From assembly GCF_000220565.1 (NCBI RefSeq), contig NZ_AFPM01000042.1, positions 1 to 55,138 of the forward strand: 55,138 nucleotides of DNA, read 5' to 3'. The translations under genes were made by a program, and so were the position numbers. The stretch is from Oceanicola sp. S124. GTDB taxonomy: Bacteria > Pseudomonadota > Alphaproteobacteria > Rhodobacterales > Rhodobacteraceae. Below, piece after piece: positions 25,474 through 33,241 of this stretch (position 1 is the stretch's first letter; each line of letters starts with the position of its first letter). Below the pieces are notes generated by a model. That model saw nothing but the letters and a program-made list of their open reading frames with translations. It ran no database searches and was not told the origin of the DNA.

Positions 25474-26910
25474 TCAGCTGCGGGCGTAGACGTCTTCGTA
25501 GCGCACGATATCGTCCTCGCCGACATAGGCACCGGTCTGCACCTCGATCAGCACCATGGGGATTTTCCCCGGGTTCTCCATCCGGTGGACGCAGCCGAGC
25601 GGCAGGTAGATCGACTGGTTCTCGGTGACCAGGCGGACCTCGTCGTCACAGGTGACCCGCGCCGTGCCCTCGACCACGATCCAGTGCTCGGAGCGGTGGA
25701 AGTGGCTCTGCAAGGAAAGCGAGCCGCCCGGATGCACCATGATCCGCTTCACCTGGAAGCGGTTGCCCACCACCAGGCTTTCGAACCAGCCCCAGGGGCG
25801 GTGATCCTTGGGGAAATGCGTCGCCTGGGCGGCGCCCTTCTTCTTCAGCGCCTCGACCGCCTTCTTGACGTCCTGGGCGCGCGACATGTCGGCGACCAGC
25901 ACCGCGTCGTTCATCGCCACCGCCATGATGTTGTCGAGGCCAATGCCCACCACTTCCAGGTTCTCGCTCTCCGAGCGCAGAAGCGAGTTGGTGCAGTCGA
26001 TGGCCGTGGCCGCGCCGCTGGTGGCAACGCCGTTGGCGTCGGGACCAGTCTCGCGCCAGACGGCGTCCCAGCCGCCAAGGTCGGACCAGCCGGCGGTGAA
26101 GGGCACCACGGAAAGGTTCGCCGCCTTCTCCATCACCGCGTAGTCGATCGAGATATCCTCGGCCCCCGCCCAGGCCTCGGGCGCCAGGCGCAGGAAGCCG
26201 AGATCGGGCTTGGCGTCTGACAGCGCGGCCTTCACCGGCGCCATCAGCTGCGGCGCGAAGCTTTCGAAGGCGGCAAGGATATCCTTGGCCTTGAACAGGA
26301 AGATCCCGGCGTTCCACAGGAAGTTGCCGGCGGCGAGCATCTCGGTCGCCTTGGCCTCGTCGGGCTTCTCGACGAAGCGCGACAGCTTCACCGGCTCGCC
26401 GGAGGTGGCGGCGGAGAGTTCCAGGTAGCCATAGCCGGTTTCCGGATGGGTCGGCGTGATGCCGAAGGTCACCAGGTCACCGGCCTCGATGGCGGCAAGG
26501 CCCTTCTCGACGGCGGCATGGAAGGCCTGTGCATCGGGCACCACGTGATCCGAGGGGGCGACGAGCATCACCGCCTCGGGGTCATTGTCGGCCAGCGCCA
26601 GGGCGGCGGCAAGGATCGCCGGGGCGGTATTGCGCCCCTCAGGTTCGATCAGAATGGCGCCCGGGTCGATGCCCACGCCCTGCAGCTGCTCGGTGACGAT
26701 GAAGCGGAAATCGGAGTTGGTCAGCACCATGGGGGCGGCGAAGCGCAGCGCGGCGGTCTCGCCTGACAACCGCTTCGCCGAGGCCTGGAACAGAGTCTCT
26801 TCACCGACCAGCGGCACGAACTGTTTGGGATAGCTCTTGCGGGAAAGGGGCCAGAGGCGCGTCCCGGATCCGCCACAGAGCAGGACCGGGGTAATGGAGG
26901 TGAATGCCAT
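25474..26910 (-). CDS. manC: mannose-1-phosphate guanylyltransferase / mannose-6-phosphate isomerase
   Basis: Makes GDP-mannose, a donor for the glycosyltransferases; the bifunctional type also isomerises fructose 6-phosphate to mannose 6-phosphate. The 478-residue protein begins TPVLLCGGSGTRLWPLSRKSYPKQF (pyrophosphorylase signature), continues with VMLVAPSDHVV, PETGYGYLEL, FVEKPDEAKA, WNAGIFLF and SIDYAVMEKA, and ends in a cupin-type isomerase domain with SLQSHFHRSEHWIVVEGTARVT and PLGCVHRMENPG. The ATG at 26910 starts at the family N terminus; an upstream TTG is unlikely. First gene of the leftward operon. No phosphomannomutase (manB) is in the window. Confidence 0.93.
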   Translation of the reverse strand: MAFTSITPVLLCGGSGTRLWPLSRKSYPKQFVPLVGEETLFQASAKRLSGETAALRFAAPMVLTNSDFRFIVTEQLQGVGIDPGAILIEPEGRNTAPAILAAALALADNDPEAVMLVAPSDHVVPDAQAFHAAVEKGLAAIEAGDLVTFGITPTHPETGYGYLELSAATSGEPVKLSRFVEKPDEAKATEMLAAGNFLWNAGIFLFKAKDILAAFESFAPQLMAPVKAALSDAKPDLGFLRLAPEAWAGAEDISIDYAVMEKAANLSVVPFTAGWSDLGGWDAVWRETGPDANGVATSGAATAIDCTNSLLRSESENLEVVGIGLDNIMAVAMNDAVLVADMSRAQDVKKAVEALKKKGAAQATHFPKDHRPWGWFESLVVGNRFQVKRIMVHPGGSLSLQSHFHRSEHWIVVEGTARVTCDDEVRLVTENQSIYLPLGCVHRMENPGKIPMVLIEVQTGAYVGEDDIVRYEDVYARS

Positions 26911-27066
26911 CCTGTGGAAACCCAATTTTGGAAATGTCTGTCGCAACTGTTATCAGGCTTTCGGGGGGGCTCAACCCCCATGCCCGCCACTCCGCGTGAC
27001 TTTGCCAAACTGTCACGGGACGGCCTGCCGCGACGCAGCATTATCAGGCAGACCCGGGCGCGCCTG

Positions 27067-28092
27067 CTACCCTTGCTTGGCCTTGCGGGCAACGAAGCCC
27101 AGAAAGGCGCGGTCGGCCGAGCGCAGGCGCGGCCGGCCCGAGATGGCCCAGAAGGCGCGCCATTCGGCCTCCAGCGCGTAGACGTCGGCGCCCGGCAGCA
27201 TGTCGCGGGCCTGCTCCAGCGCCTCTGCCGAGAGCGGCGGCGCGGCGGGGCCCTCCTCGATCACCTGGGCGCGGCGGGAAAAGCGGATCAGGTCGCCCTC
27301 TTCCTCGGCCAGGTGGTAATCGGGCAGGTGGTCGCTTTCGATCATGTCGCGGATCATCTTGCGGAAGACCCGGCGGGGGCTGGCGCTGCCGGACTTCTTC
27401 AGCAGCACCTCGACCGAGACCCGCCATTCGGGCTGCTTGCCGCAATGCTTGCGGGCCAATTCGTAGATGCGCCGCTCCAGCGGTTTGCGCAGGCGGAAGT
27501 AATCGCGGCTGAGCGTCAGCACCGATTTCGACAGCACGGCGCGAAACAGCCAATCGCTGAGCGTCACGGTCACGCTGACCATGCGCCCGCCGCGGGTCTT
27601 CTTCACGATCTCCCATTTCTCGATCAGCCCGAAGCCGGTGGTCACCTCTTCCTCGCCGGTCACTATATTGGTGGTGATCCTTGTGCCGGCCAGCCGCTCG
27701 AAGGCCTCCTTCAGGCGGCGGTAGGCATCGCCGGAGGTCTCGCGGTTGGTCGCCACCAGCAGGTCATGGGCGCGCAGGGTCAGCGTGCGCCCGACGGCGC
27801 GACCGGCGTTGATCGCCGCCATCAGCTGGGAGATGCAGAAGATCAGGATATCTTTATCGTGGATCGTCGCCAGCCCCTTCACCGAGGGGATGACCTCGAT
27901 CTGCGCGCCACGATGTTCGTAGGACAGGATGCGCCGGTCAGGCCGGGTCGAGAGGGTGAAGACCGGGTGCTCCATCGTCGCCATGTCATCCTTGGGGATG
28001 GCATCGAGGATGTCGCAGATGAAGAAGTCGATCTGCGGATGCCGCTCGGGCAGCAGGGCGCCCCCCTGGGTGCGGATCGCTGTCGTGGCCAT
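27067..28092 (-). CDS. repA: RepA-type replication initiator (RPA family)
   Basis: Plasmid replication initiator resembling the 'replication initiator protein A' family used by RepA-type plasmids of Rhodobacterales. The 341-residue protein has the recognisable core ISQLMAAINAGRAVGRTLTLRAHDLLVATNRETSGDAYRRLKEAFERLAGTRITTNI, with a winged-helix-like second part (TVTLSDWLFRAVLSKSVLTLSRDYFRLRKPLERRIYELARKHCG). The ATG at 28092 is chosen because AGAGGA lies ten bases upstream; a GTG thirty bases earlier is less supported. It is divergent from parA, with iterons and an AT-rich stretch between, which is the expected origin layout. Confidence 0.9.
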   Translation of the reverse strand: MATTAIRTQGGALLPERHPQIDFFICDILDAIPKDDMATMEHPVFTLSTRPDRRILSYEHRGAQIEVIPSVKGLATIHDKDILIFCISQLMAAINAGRAVGRTLTLRAHDLLVATNRETSGDAYRRLKEAFERLAGTRITTNIVTGEEEVTTGFGLIEKWEIVKKTRGGRMVSVTVTLSDWLFRAVLSKSVLTLSRDYFRLRKPLERRIYELARKHCGKQPEWRVSVEVLLKKSGSASPRRVFRKMIRDMIESDHLPDYHLAEEEGDLIRFSRRAQVIEEGPAAPPLSAEALEQARDMLPGADVYALEAEWRAFWAISGRPRLRSADRAFLGFVARKAKQG

Positions 28093-28281
28093 GGCTGCCC
28101 ATTCCTCTGCCGAGAACGCCACGCGGCCCCGGTCGGTTTCGCCCCTGCACGGAGATCCCGCGCCTGCTCGTTCGAACCTGGTCGGTGCCCCCGGCGGCAG
28201 CCATTCGCGGGAACCCGGCCTTTCGTGGTTTCATTGACGCTCACCCTAGGGATGTGCCCCCCCATGGTCCAGCCCTTCCTT

Positions 28282-28342
28282 CGGGGGTTCGGAGTCGCTT
28301 CAACGGGGGTTCGGAATCGCCCTATCGGGGGTTCAGAGTCGC
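28282..28342. repeat. three 22-bp-phased iterons, probable oriV
   Basis: Three direct copies of a 17-bp core, CGGGGGTTCGGAGTCGC (28282-28298), CGGGGGTTCGGAATCGC (28304-28320) and CGGGGGTTCAGAGTCGC (28326-28342). They start exactly 22 bases apart, about two helical turns, so a bound initiator would sit on one DNA face. They lie 190-250 bases upstream of repA. Confidence 0.8.
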
Positions 28343-28586
28343 CCTGCCCTTTTCCGTGGCAAGATTCTGATTTTTTTTCAGATGCTTAGCGCCCAGCTCC
28401 GGATCCCGTAACACTATAAATAACACATATCTAACAAGAGGCGGATTTTCGCAGGACCTCCGGGCTGCCGGTTTTCCAGACGGAAAAGTCCCGTATTTTC
28501 AAAGAAAAGGAGAATCGGGTACCGGTTTTCCTTACATGTGCGCAGTTTCGTGGTATCTTGATGGAAACGCGGCACATGAGGCGAGC
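28343..28586. other. AT-rich segment and parA promoter region
   Basis: The stretch 28360-28440 contains an eight-T run flanked by TCTGA/TCAGA and a TATAAATAACACATATCTAA tract, the most AT-rich patch near the iterons and a candidate duplex-unwinding element. It also has to hold the rightward parA promoter. Confidence 0.55.
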
Positions 28587-29966
28587 ATGACCAGCGACCA
28601 GCCCCCCTATTTCAACATCGACCCGGACCGGGCGCTGCGCGATCTCGGCGCGCCCTTTTCCACTACGCGCTTCCGTGAGGTAGCCGAGGCCTGTGCCCGC
28701 GGGCGCAGCGATCTCGCCTCTCGCGGGATGGACGCAGAGGGCCGCAAGTCGCTGCGGCTCTTCTCCACCTGGGAGATTACGCGCTACCTGATCCCGGTGG
28801 CCACCCCGCATTTCCGCCGCGTGCTGAAGGCCAATCCAGAGCTGCCGCAGGGGCGCTCGGAAAGCGATGGCGGGGCCAAGTGGTTCACCCTGGACGAGGT
28901 GCTGCGCCTGCGGGCCCATTTCGCCGCCGAAGGATCGAAGGCGAAGGAATACCTGCCCTACCGGCCCAAGGGCCAGCCCGCCAAGATGGTCGCCGTGGCC
29001 AACTTCAAGGGCGGCGTCGGCAAGACCTCGACCGCAGCGCACCTGGCGATGTCGGCGGCGCTGGATGGCTACAAGGTGCTGGTGGTGGACCTGGATTCCC
29101 AGGGGTCCATGACCTCGATCTTCGGCGGCCGCGTCGAGGATGAATGGCAGACCGTCTTCCCCCTGCTCGCCCGCCACTACGCCCGCCACCTGCGCGCCGA
29201 CAACCAGCTGCGGCTGGATCGCGGCGAGGCCCCCCTGCCCCTCGACGACACGCTCTCGGAGGCGCTGGAGGTCAAGGCCGGAGACCTCGTCCAGAAGACC
29301 CACTGGCCCAATATCGACCTGATCGGCGCCCAGCTGAACCTCTACTGGTCCGAGTTCCAGGTTCCGGTCTGGCGGATCCAGTCGAGGGGCTGGAAGCTCT
29401 GGGATGCGCTGACCGAAAGCCTGGAGGCTGACGGGGTGCTGGACCAGTATGACGTGATCTTCCTCGATACCCCCCCTGCCCTCGGCTACCTGACGATCAA
29501 CGGCCTGGCCGCGGCAGACATCCTGCTGGTCCCCCTCGGCGCCTCGTTCCTCGAGTTCGACTCCACGGGCCGCTTCTTCGACATGCTGCATTCCACCTTC
29601 GCCTCGATCGAAGAGGGAGAGAACATGGCCGCCCGCGCCCTTGGCCGCGAAGGCCTGGCCTTTGAGTGGGACGCCGTGCGCGCGGTGATCACCCGCTACG
29701 ACGGCGCCCAGCAAGGCGAGCTGGCCTCGCTGATGCAGGCCTACCTCGGCCCGGTCCTGTCGCCCGAACGGCAGGATTTCACCGCCCTCATCGGCCAGGC
29801 TGGCGAACAGGTGAACGGCATCTACGAGGCCGACTACCGCGACTTCAACCGCGAGACCTATGTCCGCGGCCGCGCCACCTTCGACGAGACCTATGCCGGG
29901 TTCAAACGCCTGCTGCTGGCCACCTGGCGCCGCGACGAGCTGGCCGACCAGGAGGCGGCGGAGTGA
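28587..29966 (+). CDS. parA: ParA partition ATPase (type Ia)
   Basis: ATPase that moves and spaces plasmid copies on the nucleoid. The 459-residue protein is the large P1/SopA-like type. Its N-terminal ~130 residues include a MerR-like helix-turn-helix (FREVAEACARG... and WFTLDEVLRLRAHF) that usually binds its own promoter. The deviant Walker A is ANFKGGVGKTSTAAH, with VLVVDLDSQGSMT (Walker A') and VIFLDTPPALG (Walker B). The ATG at 28587 follows GAGG with a short gap. parB follows after a 309-base gap that holds three parS-like palindromes. Confidence 0.93.
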   Translation: MTSDQPPYFNIDPDRALRDLGAPFSTTRFREVAEACARGRSDLASRGMDAEGRKSLRLFSTWEITRYLIPVATPHFRRVLKANPELPQGRSESDGGAKWFTLDEVLRLRAHFAAEGSKAKEYLPYRPKGQPAKMVAVANFKGGVGKTSTAAHLAMSAALDGYKVLVVDLDSQGSMTSIFGGRVEDEWQTVFPLLARHYARHLRADNQLRLDRGEAPLPLDDTLSEALEVKAGDLVQKTHWPNIDLIGAQLNLYWSEFQVPVWRIQSRGWKLWDALTESLEADGVLDQYDVIFLDTPPALGYLTINGLAAADILLVPLGASFLEFDSTGRFFDMLHSTFASIEEGENMAARALGREGLAFEWDAVRAVITRYDGAQQGELASLMQAYLGPVLSPERQDFTALIGQAGEQVNGIYEADYRDFNRETYVRGRATFDETYAGFKRLLLATWRRDELADQEAAE

Positions 29967-29982
29967 TCCGCCCGGCGCAGAT

Positions 29983-29998
29983 GTTTCGCGCGCGAAAC
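29983..29998. repeat. parS-like palindrome, copy 1
   Basis: Perfect 16-bp palindrome GTTTCGCGCGCGAAAC, 17 bases after the parA stop. Confidence 0.8.
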
Positions 29999-30151
29999 GC
30001 AGGTTGCAGGGGGGCTCTGCCCCCCTCTCCTTCGGAGAGTCCCCCGCAGTATTTTCAGCCGTCGGATGGAACAAGGACCTCTTGCTCCTATCCGATGGCC
30101 ATAAATACTGCCGCCGGAGGCCATCGCCCGGCAGGGCGATATCTGCCTGAC

Positions 30152-30167
30152 CGTTTCGCACGCGAAA
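30152..30167. repeat. parS-like palindrome, copy 2 (one mismatch)
   Basis: GTTTCGCACGCGAAAC, one change from the perfect form, between parA and parB. Confidence 0.7.
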
Positions 30168-30179
30168 CAAATGCTCAGT

Positions 30180-30195
30180 GTTTCGCGCGCGAAAC
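30180..30195. repeat. parS-like palindrome, copy 3
   Basis: Perfect GTTTCGCGCGCGAAAC, 28 bases (start to start) after copy 2, between parA and parB. Confidence 0.8.
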
Positions 30196-30275
30196 ATTTG
30201 CCGGGCGCCCCGGCGCGAACCCCTTAACCTCTGCCGCCCAGGCTGCGGCGACATCCGTCCTGTGAAGGAGGCACC

Positions 30276-31307
30276 ATGGCCAAGCGCAAACGTCTGACCC
30301 CCGCCAATCCCGACTTCCTCGGCGGCCCCGAGGAGAGGTCCCTGCCGAAGACCGGCCTGGCCGGCGGGCTGAGCCCGGACGAGGCCGAGGCCCTGCGCCG
30401 TCCCCGCGCCCCGATTGCCGAGGTGGCGGGCGAGGCCTCGGCGGCGGCGGCGCTGAAGGAGCTCTCGGATGAGATGACTCGGGCCCGCGACGAGGGGCGG
30501 CTGATCCAGTCGCTGGCGCTCGTCGAGATCGACACCGGCCACCTGGTGCGCGACCGCATGTTCACCGAAGAGGAAGACCTGGTCGCGCTGATCGAGAGCC
30601 TGCGCCGCCGTGGCCAGCAGACGCCGATTGAGGTGGTGGATCGGGGGCAGGGTGCCGCGCCGCGCTATGGTCTGATCTCGGGCTGGCGGCGGCTGGCGGC
30701 GCTGAGCCGCCTGGCCGCCGAGGACCCGAAGTTCGCCCGGGTTCTGGCGCTGGTGCGTCAGCCTGCCAGTTCCTCCGAGGCCTATGTGGCCATGGTCGAG
30801 GAGAACGAGATCCGCGTCGGGCTCAGCTACTACGAACGCGCCCGGGTTACGCTGAAGGCGGTGGAGGAGGGGGTCTACCCCGACCTCAAGACCGCGCTGA
30901 ACACGCTCTTTGCAAATGTTTCGCGCGCGAAACGTTCGAAGATCAAGAGCTTCACCCGGCTGGTCGAGGCGCTGGACGGGGCGCTCTCCTTCCCGACCCA
31001 GATCGGCGAACGGCTGGGGCTTGAGCTGGCGAAGCGGCTGGACGAGGAGCCGGGCCTGGAAGACCGCCTGCGCGGGCGGCTGGCCGAGGCCGGTCCGGCC
31101 AATGCTCAGGAAGAGCAGGAGGTGCTGGCGCCCGTGGCGGCGGCCTCCTCTGCCGGTCGCGCCCCTGCTGCGGAGCCGGCACAGCCCGTTGCCCGCCGTG
31201 GCGCGGGGGTCGAGGTCAGCTATGACCCGGGCCGGGCACGGCTGGTGCTGAACGGGGTGGATGCCGATCTCTACGGCGCCCTGGTGGCCTGGCTGGGCAA
31301 GCACTGA
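30276..31307 (+). CDS. parB: ParB centromere-binding CTPase
   Basis: Binds parS and, by family knowledge, slides along DNA with CTP. The 343-residue protein has the ParB/Spo0J N-terminal domain: LVEIDTGHLVRDRMFTEEEDL, the GQQTPIEV motif, LISGWRRLAALSRL and VAMVEENEIRVGLSYYERARV (the ENxxR-type motif). A helix-turn-helix follows (about residues 205-260) and then a low-complexity Ala/Pro linker before a short C-terminal dimer domain. The ATG follows AAGGAG. The gene itself contains a parS-like palindrome (30918-30933), which encodes NVSRAKR in the DNA-binding region. Confidence 0.93.
   Translation: MAKRKRLTPANPDFLGGPEERSLPKTGLAGGLSPDEAEALRRPRAPIAEVAGEASAAAALKELSDEMTRARDEGRLIQSLALVEIDTGHLVRDRMFTEEEDLVALIESLRRRGQQTPIEVVDRGQGAAPRYGLISGWRRLAALSRLAAEDPKFARVLALVRQPASSSEAYVAMVEENEIRVGLSYYERARVTLKAVEEGVYPDLKTALNTLFANVSRAKRSKIKSFTRLVEALDGALSFPTQIGERLGLELAKRLDEEPGLEDRLRGRLAEAGPANAQEEQEVLAPVAAASSAGRAPAAEPAQPVARRGAGVEVSYDPGRARLVLNGVDADLYGALVAWLGKH
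30918..30933. repeat. parS-like palindrome, copy 4 (inside parB)
   Basis: Perfect GTTTCGCGCGCGAAAC within the parB reading frame. Confidence 0.75.
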
Positions 31308-31318
31308 TCCGAGCAAAT

Positions 31319-31334
31319 GTTTCGCGCGCGAAAC
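31319..31334. repeat. parS-like palindrome, copy 5
   Basis: Perfect GTTTCGCGCGCGAAAC, 11 bases after the parB stop. Confidence 0.8.
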
Positions 31335-31510
31335 GTCTGGATGCATCTCGGCTTTGCCTTGTCTGCTGCAGATCTGGACGGACATGGTGGCTCGGATACC
31401 CTTGCTGCAAAGGCTTCTGAGCGTGCGCTTTAGGACCTTCCCTCGGTGCTGGGAATGAGCTCAGCGCTATAGAGAACACTGTGATGACACACAGTAACTC
31501 AGAGGAAATC

Positions 31511-31912
31511 ATGCCTAAGAAACCCTTCCAGAAAAGCCGCCTTGCAGACTTCGTGACTACGCGGGTCCTGGAGTTGAGGACCCGCAAGACGCAGGCTGAA
31601 ATCGCCGCGGAAGCTGGCTTCACGAACCCCAACGTGATCTCGATGCTCAAGTCTGGTGCGACCAAGCTTGCGCTTGATCGGGTGCCGAGCCTGGCTCAGG
31701 CCCTCGACTGCGATCCGGCTTACCTGCTGCTGCTGGCGCTGGAGCAGGCTGAAGGCAATACCGCCGCGGTCGCGCTGATGGAGATCATGGGCACGCCGGT
31801 CACCGCCAACGAGCTTGGCTGGCTCAAGGAGATCCGGGATGCCTCGGAGAACACCGATCCCAGGCTGACGGGGCGCAGCCGGACTGCGCTTCGGGCCATC
31901 TTCGGCAAGTGA
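31511..31912 (+). CDS. XRE-type helix-turn-helix regulator
   Basis: A 133-residue protein with a Cro/C1-type helix-turn-helix near residues 12-60 (ADFVTTRVLELRTRKTQAEIAAEAGFTNPNVISMLKSGATKLALDRVPSLAQALDCDPAYLL), followed by a short helical C-terminal part. The ATG at 31511 is supported by AGAGGA upstream; an earlier in-frame ATG at 31481 lacks a good site. Its targets are unknown; location after parB suggests control of plasmid maintenance or of the neighbouring recombinase. Confidence 0.82.
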   Translation: MPKKPFQKSRLADFVTTRVLELRTRKTQAEIAAEAGFTNPNVISMLKSGATKLALDRVPSLAQALDCDPAYLLLLALEQAEGNTAAVALMEIMGTPVTANELGWLKEIRDASENTDPRLTGRSRTALRAIFGK

Positions 31913-32133
31913 GCGATTGCCATGTGGCATGAGCTCTAGGCCTGTGCCTTTCGGGAAGGTGGCGTTCAGCCCCTTCCCACTCCGTGCTTGCGTGTTGTCC
32001 GTGGGGATGTCGCATGCTCTTGGATGGCGCGAGGCGTCAAGAGGCCGAGAGTGTAGTTCAAGACCTCAGAAGAGAAGTGGAATTCGCGTATTTGCCTCTT
32101 GTCCGCTCACCTGGGTATCGTGAGAGAGCAGCT

Positions 32134-33015
32134 TCACAGGAGGCCCAGCTTCTCCGCCCTCTCCAGCAGCATCTTTACCGAGGAGGGCTGCCAGCGCGTG
32201 CGCCCGCGAGGGGTGCGCTCGCGCATGGCTTCCAGCCGGTCGCAGATCGCTTGCAGGGTCATGTCTGGATCCGCGCCCCTGAGTGCGGCCACGATGGCCG
32301 GCAGGCGGTCATCTGTTTCGCGCCGCGCCGCCCGGCCCAGCACCTCGTCCGGCAGGAACCCGTCGCGGACATAGGCTTTCACCGCGCGCAGCAGGCGGCT
32401 TTGCGTCCAGTGACGGTCGCGGGGCAGGGGGGCGTTGATGATCCGCAGCACGTCTTCCCAGGCCATGTCGGGGCGCAGGCGGCGGACATGGGGCACCCAG
32501 TCCGGTGCCATCCTGTTCAGCCGCTCCATGTAGCCGTCCTGCTGCGCCAGCCGTAGCTTGCGCAGTGCAGCCGGATCGCGGGCCCTGAGGCCGGGGTTGC
32601 CGCCGATCCGCCCCTTGTCGCGCGCGCTGGCCAGCCCGGCCTTCGTGCGCTCGCGGATCAGCGCACGCTCGAATTCCGCCGCCGCGCCCAGGACCTGAAG
32701 GGTGAACTTGCCCTGCGGAGAGGCGGTGTCGATGGGATCCTGAAGAGAGCGGAAGAAGGCCCCCTTGGCCTCGAGCTGTTCTATCACGTCCAGCAGGTGC
32801 GACAGGGATCGCGCCAGCCGGTCGATCCGCACCACAACCAATGTGTCCCCTCTCTGCACGCGCTCCAACACAAGGGTGAGCTTGGGCCGCGCGCGGTCAC
32901 CGCCCGAGGCGTGTTCTTCGAATATCTCGGTGCATCCCGCCGTGCGCAGGGCCTCGGACTGGGGCAGGGGGGTCTGTTCCTCCGTGGAGACGCGGGCATA
33001 GCCGATGAGGCGCAT
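32134..33015 (-). CDS. serine recombinase (resolvase/invertase family)
   Basis: A 293-residue recombinase with the catalytic N-terminal domain MRLIGYARVSTEEQ (nucleophile Ser10), VVVRIDRLARSLSHLLDVIEQL (catalytic arginines) and GKFTLQVLGAAAEFERALIRERTKAGLASARDKG (E helix). The C-terminal ~110 residues are longer than in Tn3 resolvase and include a second helical DNA-binding-like part. On plasmids such enzymes resolve multimers; on transposons, cointegrates. No transposase is nearby, so multimer resolution is the simpler reading. The ATG at 33015 begins the conserved domain; a TTG eighteen bases upstream is the alternative. Confidence 0.9.
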   Translation of the reverse strand: MRLIGYARVSTEEQTPLPQSEALRTAGCTEIFEEHASGGDRARPKLTLVLERVQRGDTLVVVRIDRLARSLSHLLDVIEQLEAKGAFFRSLQDPIDTASPQGKFTLQVLGAAAEFERALIRERTKAGLASARDKGRIGGNPGLRARDPAALRKLRLAQQDGYMERLNRMAPDWVPHVRRLRPDMAWEDVLRIINAPLPRDRHWTQSRLLRAVKAYVRDGFLPDEVLGRAARRETDDRLPAIVAALRGADPDMTLQAICDRLEAMRERTPRGRTRWQPSSVKMLLERAEKLGLL

Positions 33016-33055
33016 GGGACCTAGGATTTTCAATTTAATTTACCGTAAATAAATG

Positions 33056-33071
33056 ATCGTTTGAAAACGAT
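33056..33071. promoter_or_regulatory. dyad upstream of the recombinase
   Basis: ATCGTTT-GA-AAACGAT, a perfect 7-bp inverted repeat in an AT-rich patch 41-56 bases before the leftward recombinase start. Candidate operator or recombination sub-site. Confidence 0.45.
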
Positions 33072-33214
33072 TGCAAGCCGGCTTCCGCTGTCGCGCTGAG
33101 CAGCAATAATCAACCTCGCAAGGGGCTGAGCACGGTCACAGAGTTGCTGTGCTGCGTCCCCTGCTGCTTTCTGTGCGACTTTTGAAGAGTGACGGGATAG
33201 ATCTCCTTCAGTTG

Positions 33215-33240
33215 TGTGCATAACTTGCCTATTATGCACA
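33215..33240 (+). promoter_or_regulatory. operator-like inverted repeat over a leaderless promoter
   Basis: TGTGCATAA and TTATGCACA form a perfect 9-bp inverted repeat with an eight-base spacer ending one base before the next start codon. It includes a TATTAT -10-like box at 33230-33235, only seven bases before the ATG, and there is no ribosome-binding site. Confidence 0.6.
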
Positions 33241-33241
33241 G

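Noticed and set aside
29666..30265. 199-codon open frame over the parA-parB gap
   Set aside because: Out of frame with parA and produced partly by the parS-like palindromes (repeated FARET words).
28431..31385. 984-codon open frame antisense to parA and parB
   Set aside because: Sense-strand genes have full family motifs; the antisense translation is Gly/Arg/Gln/His-rich with no motifs, as expected from codon bias in GC-rich DNA.
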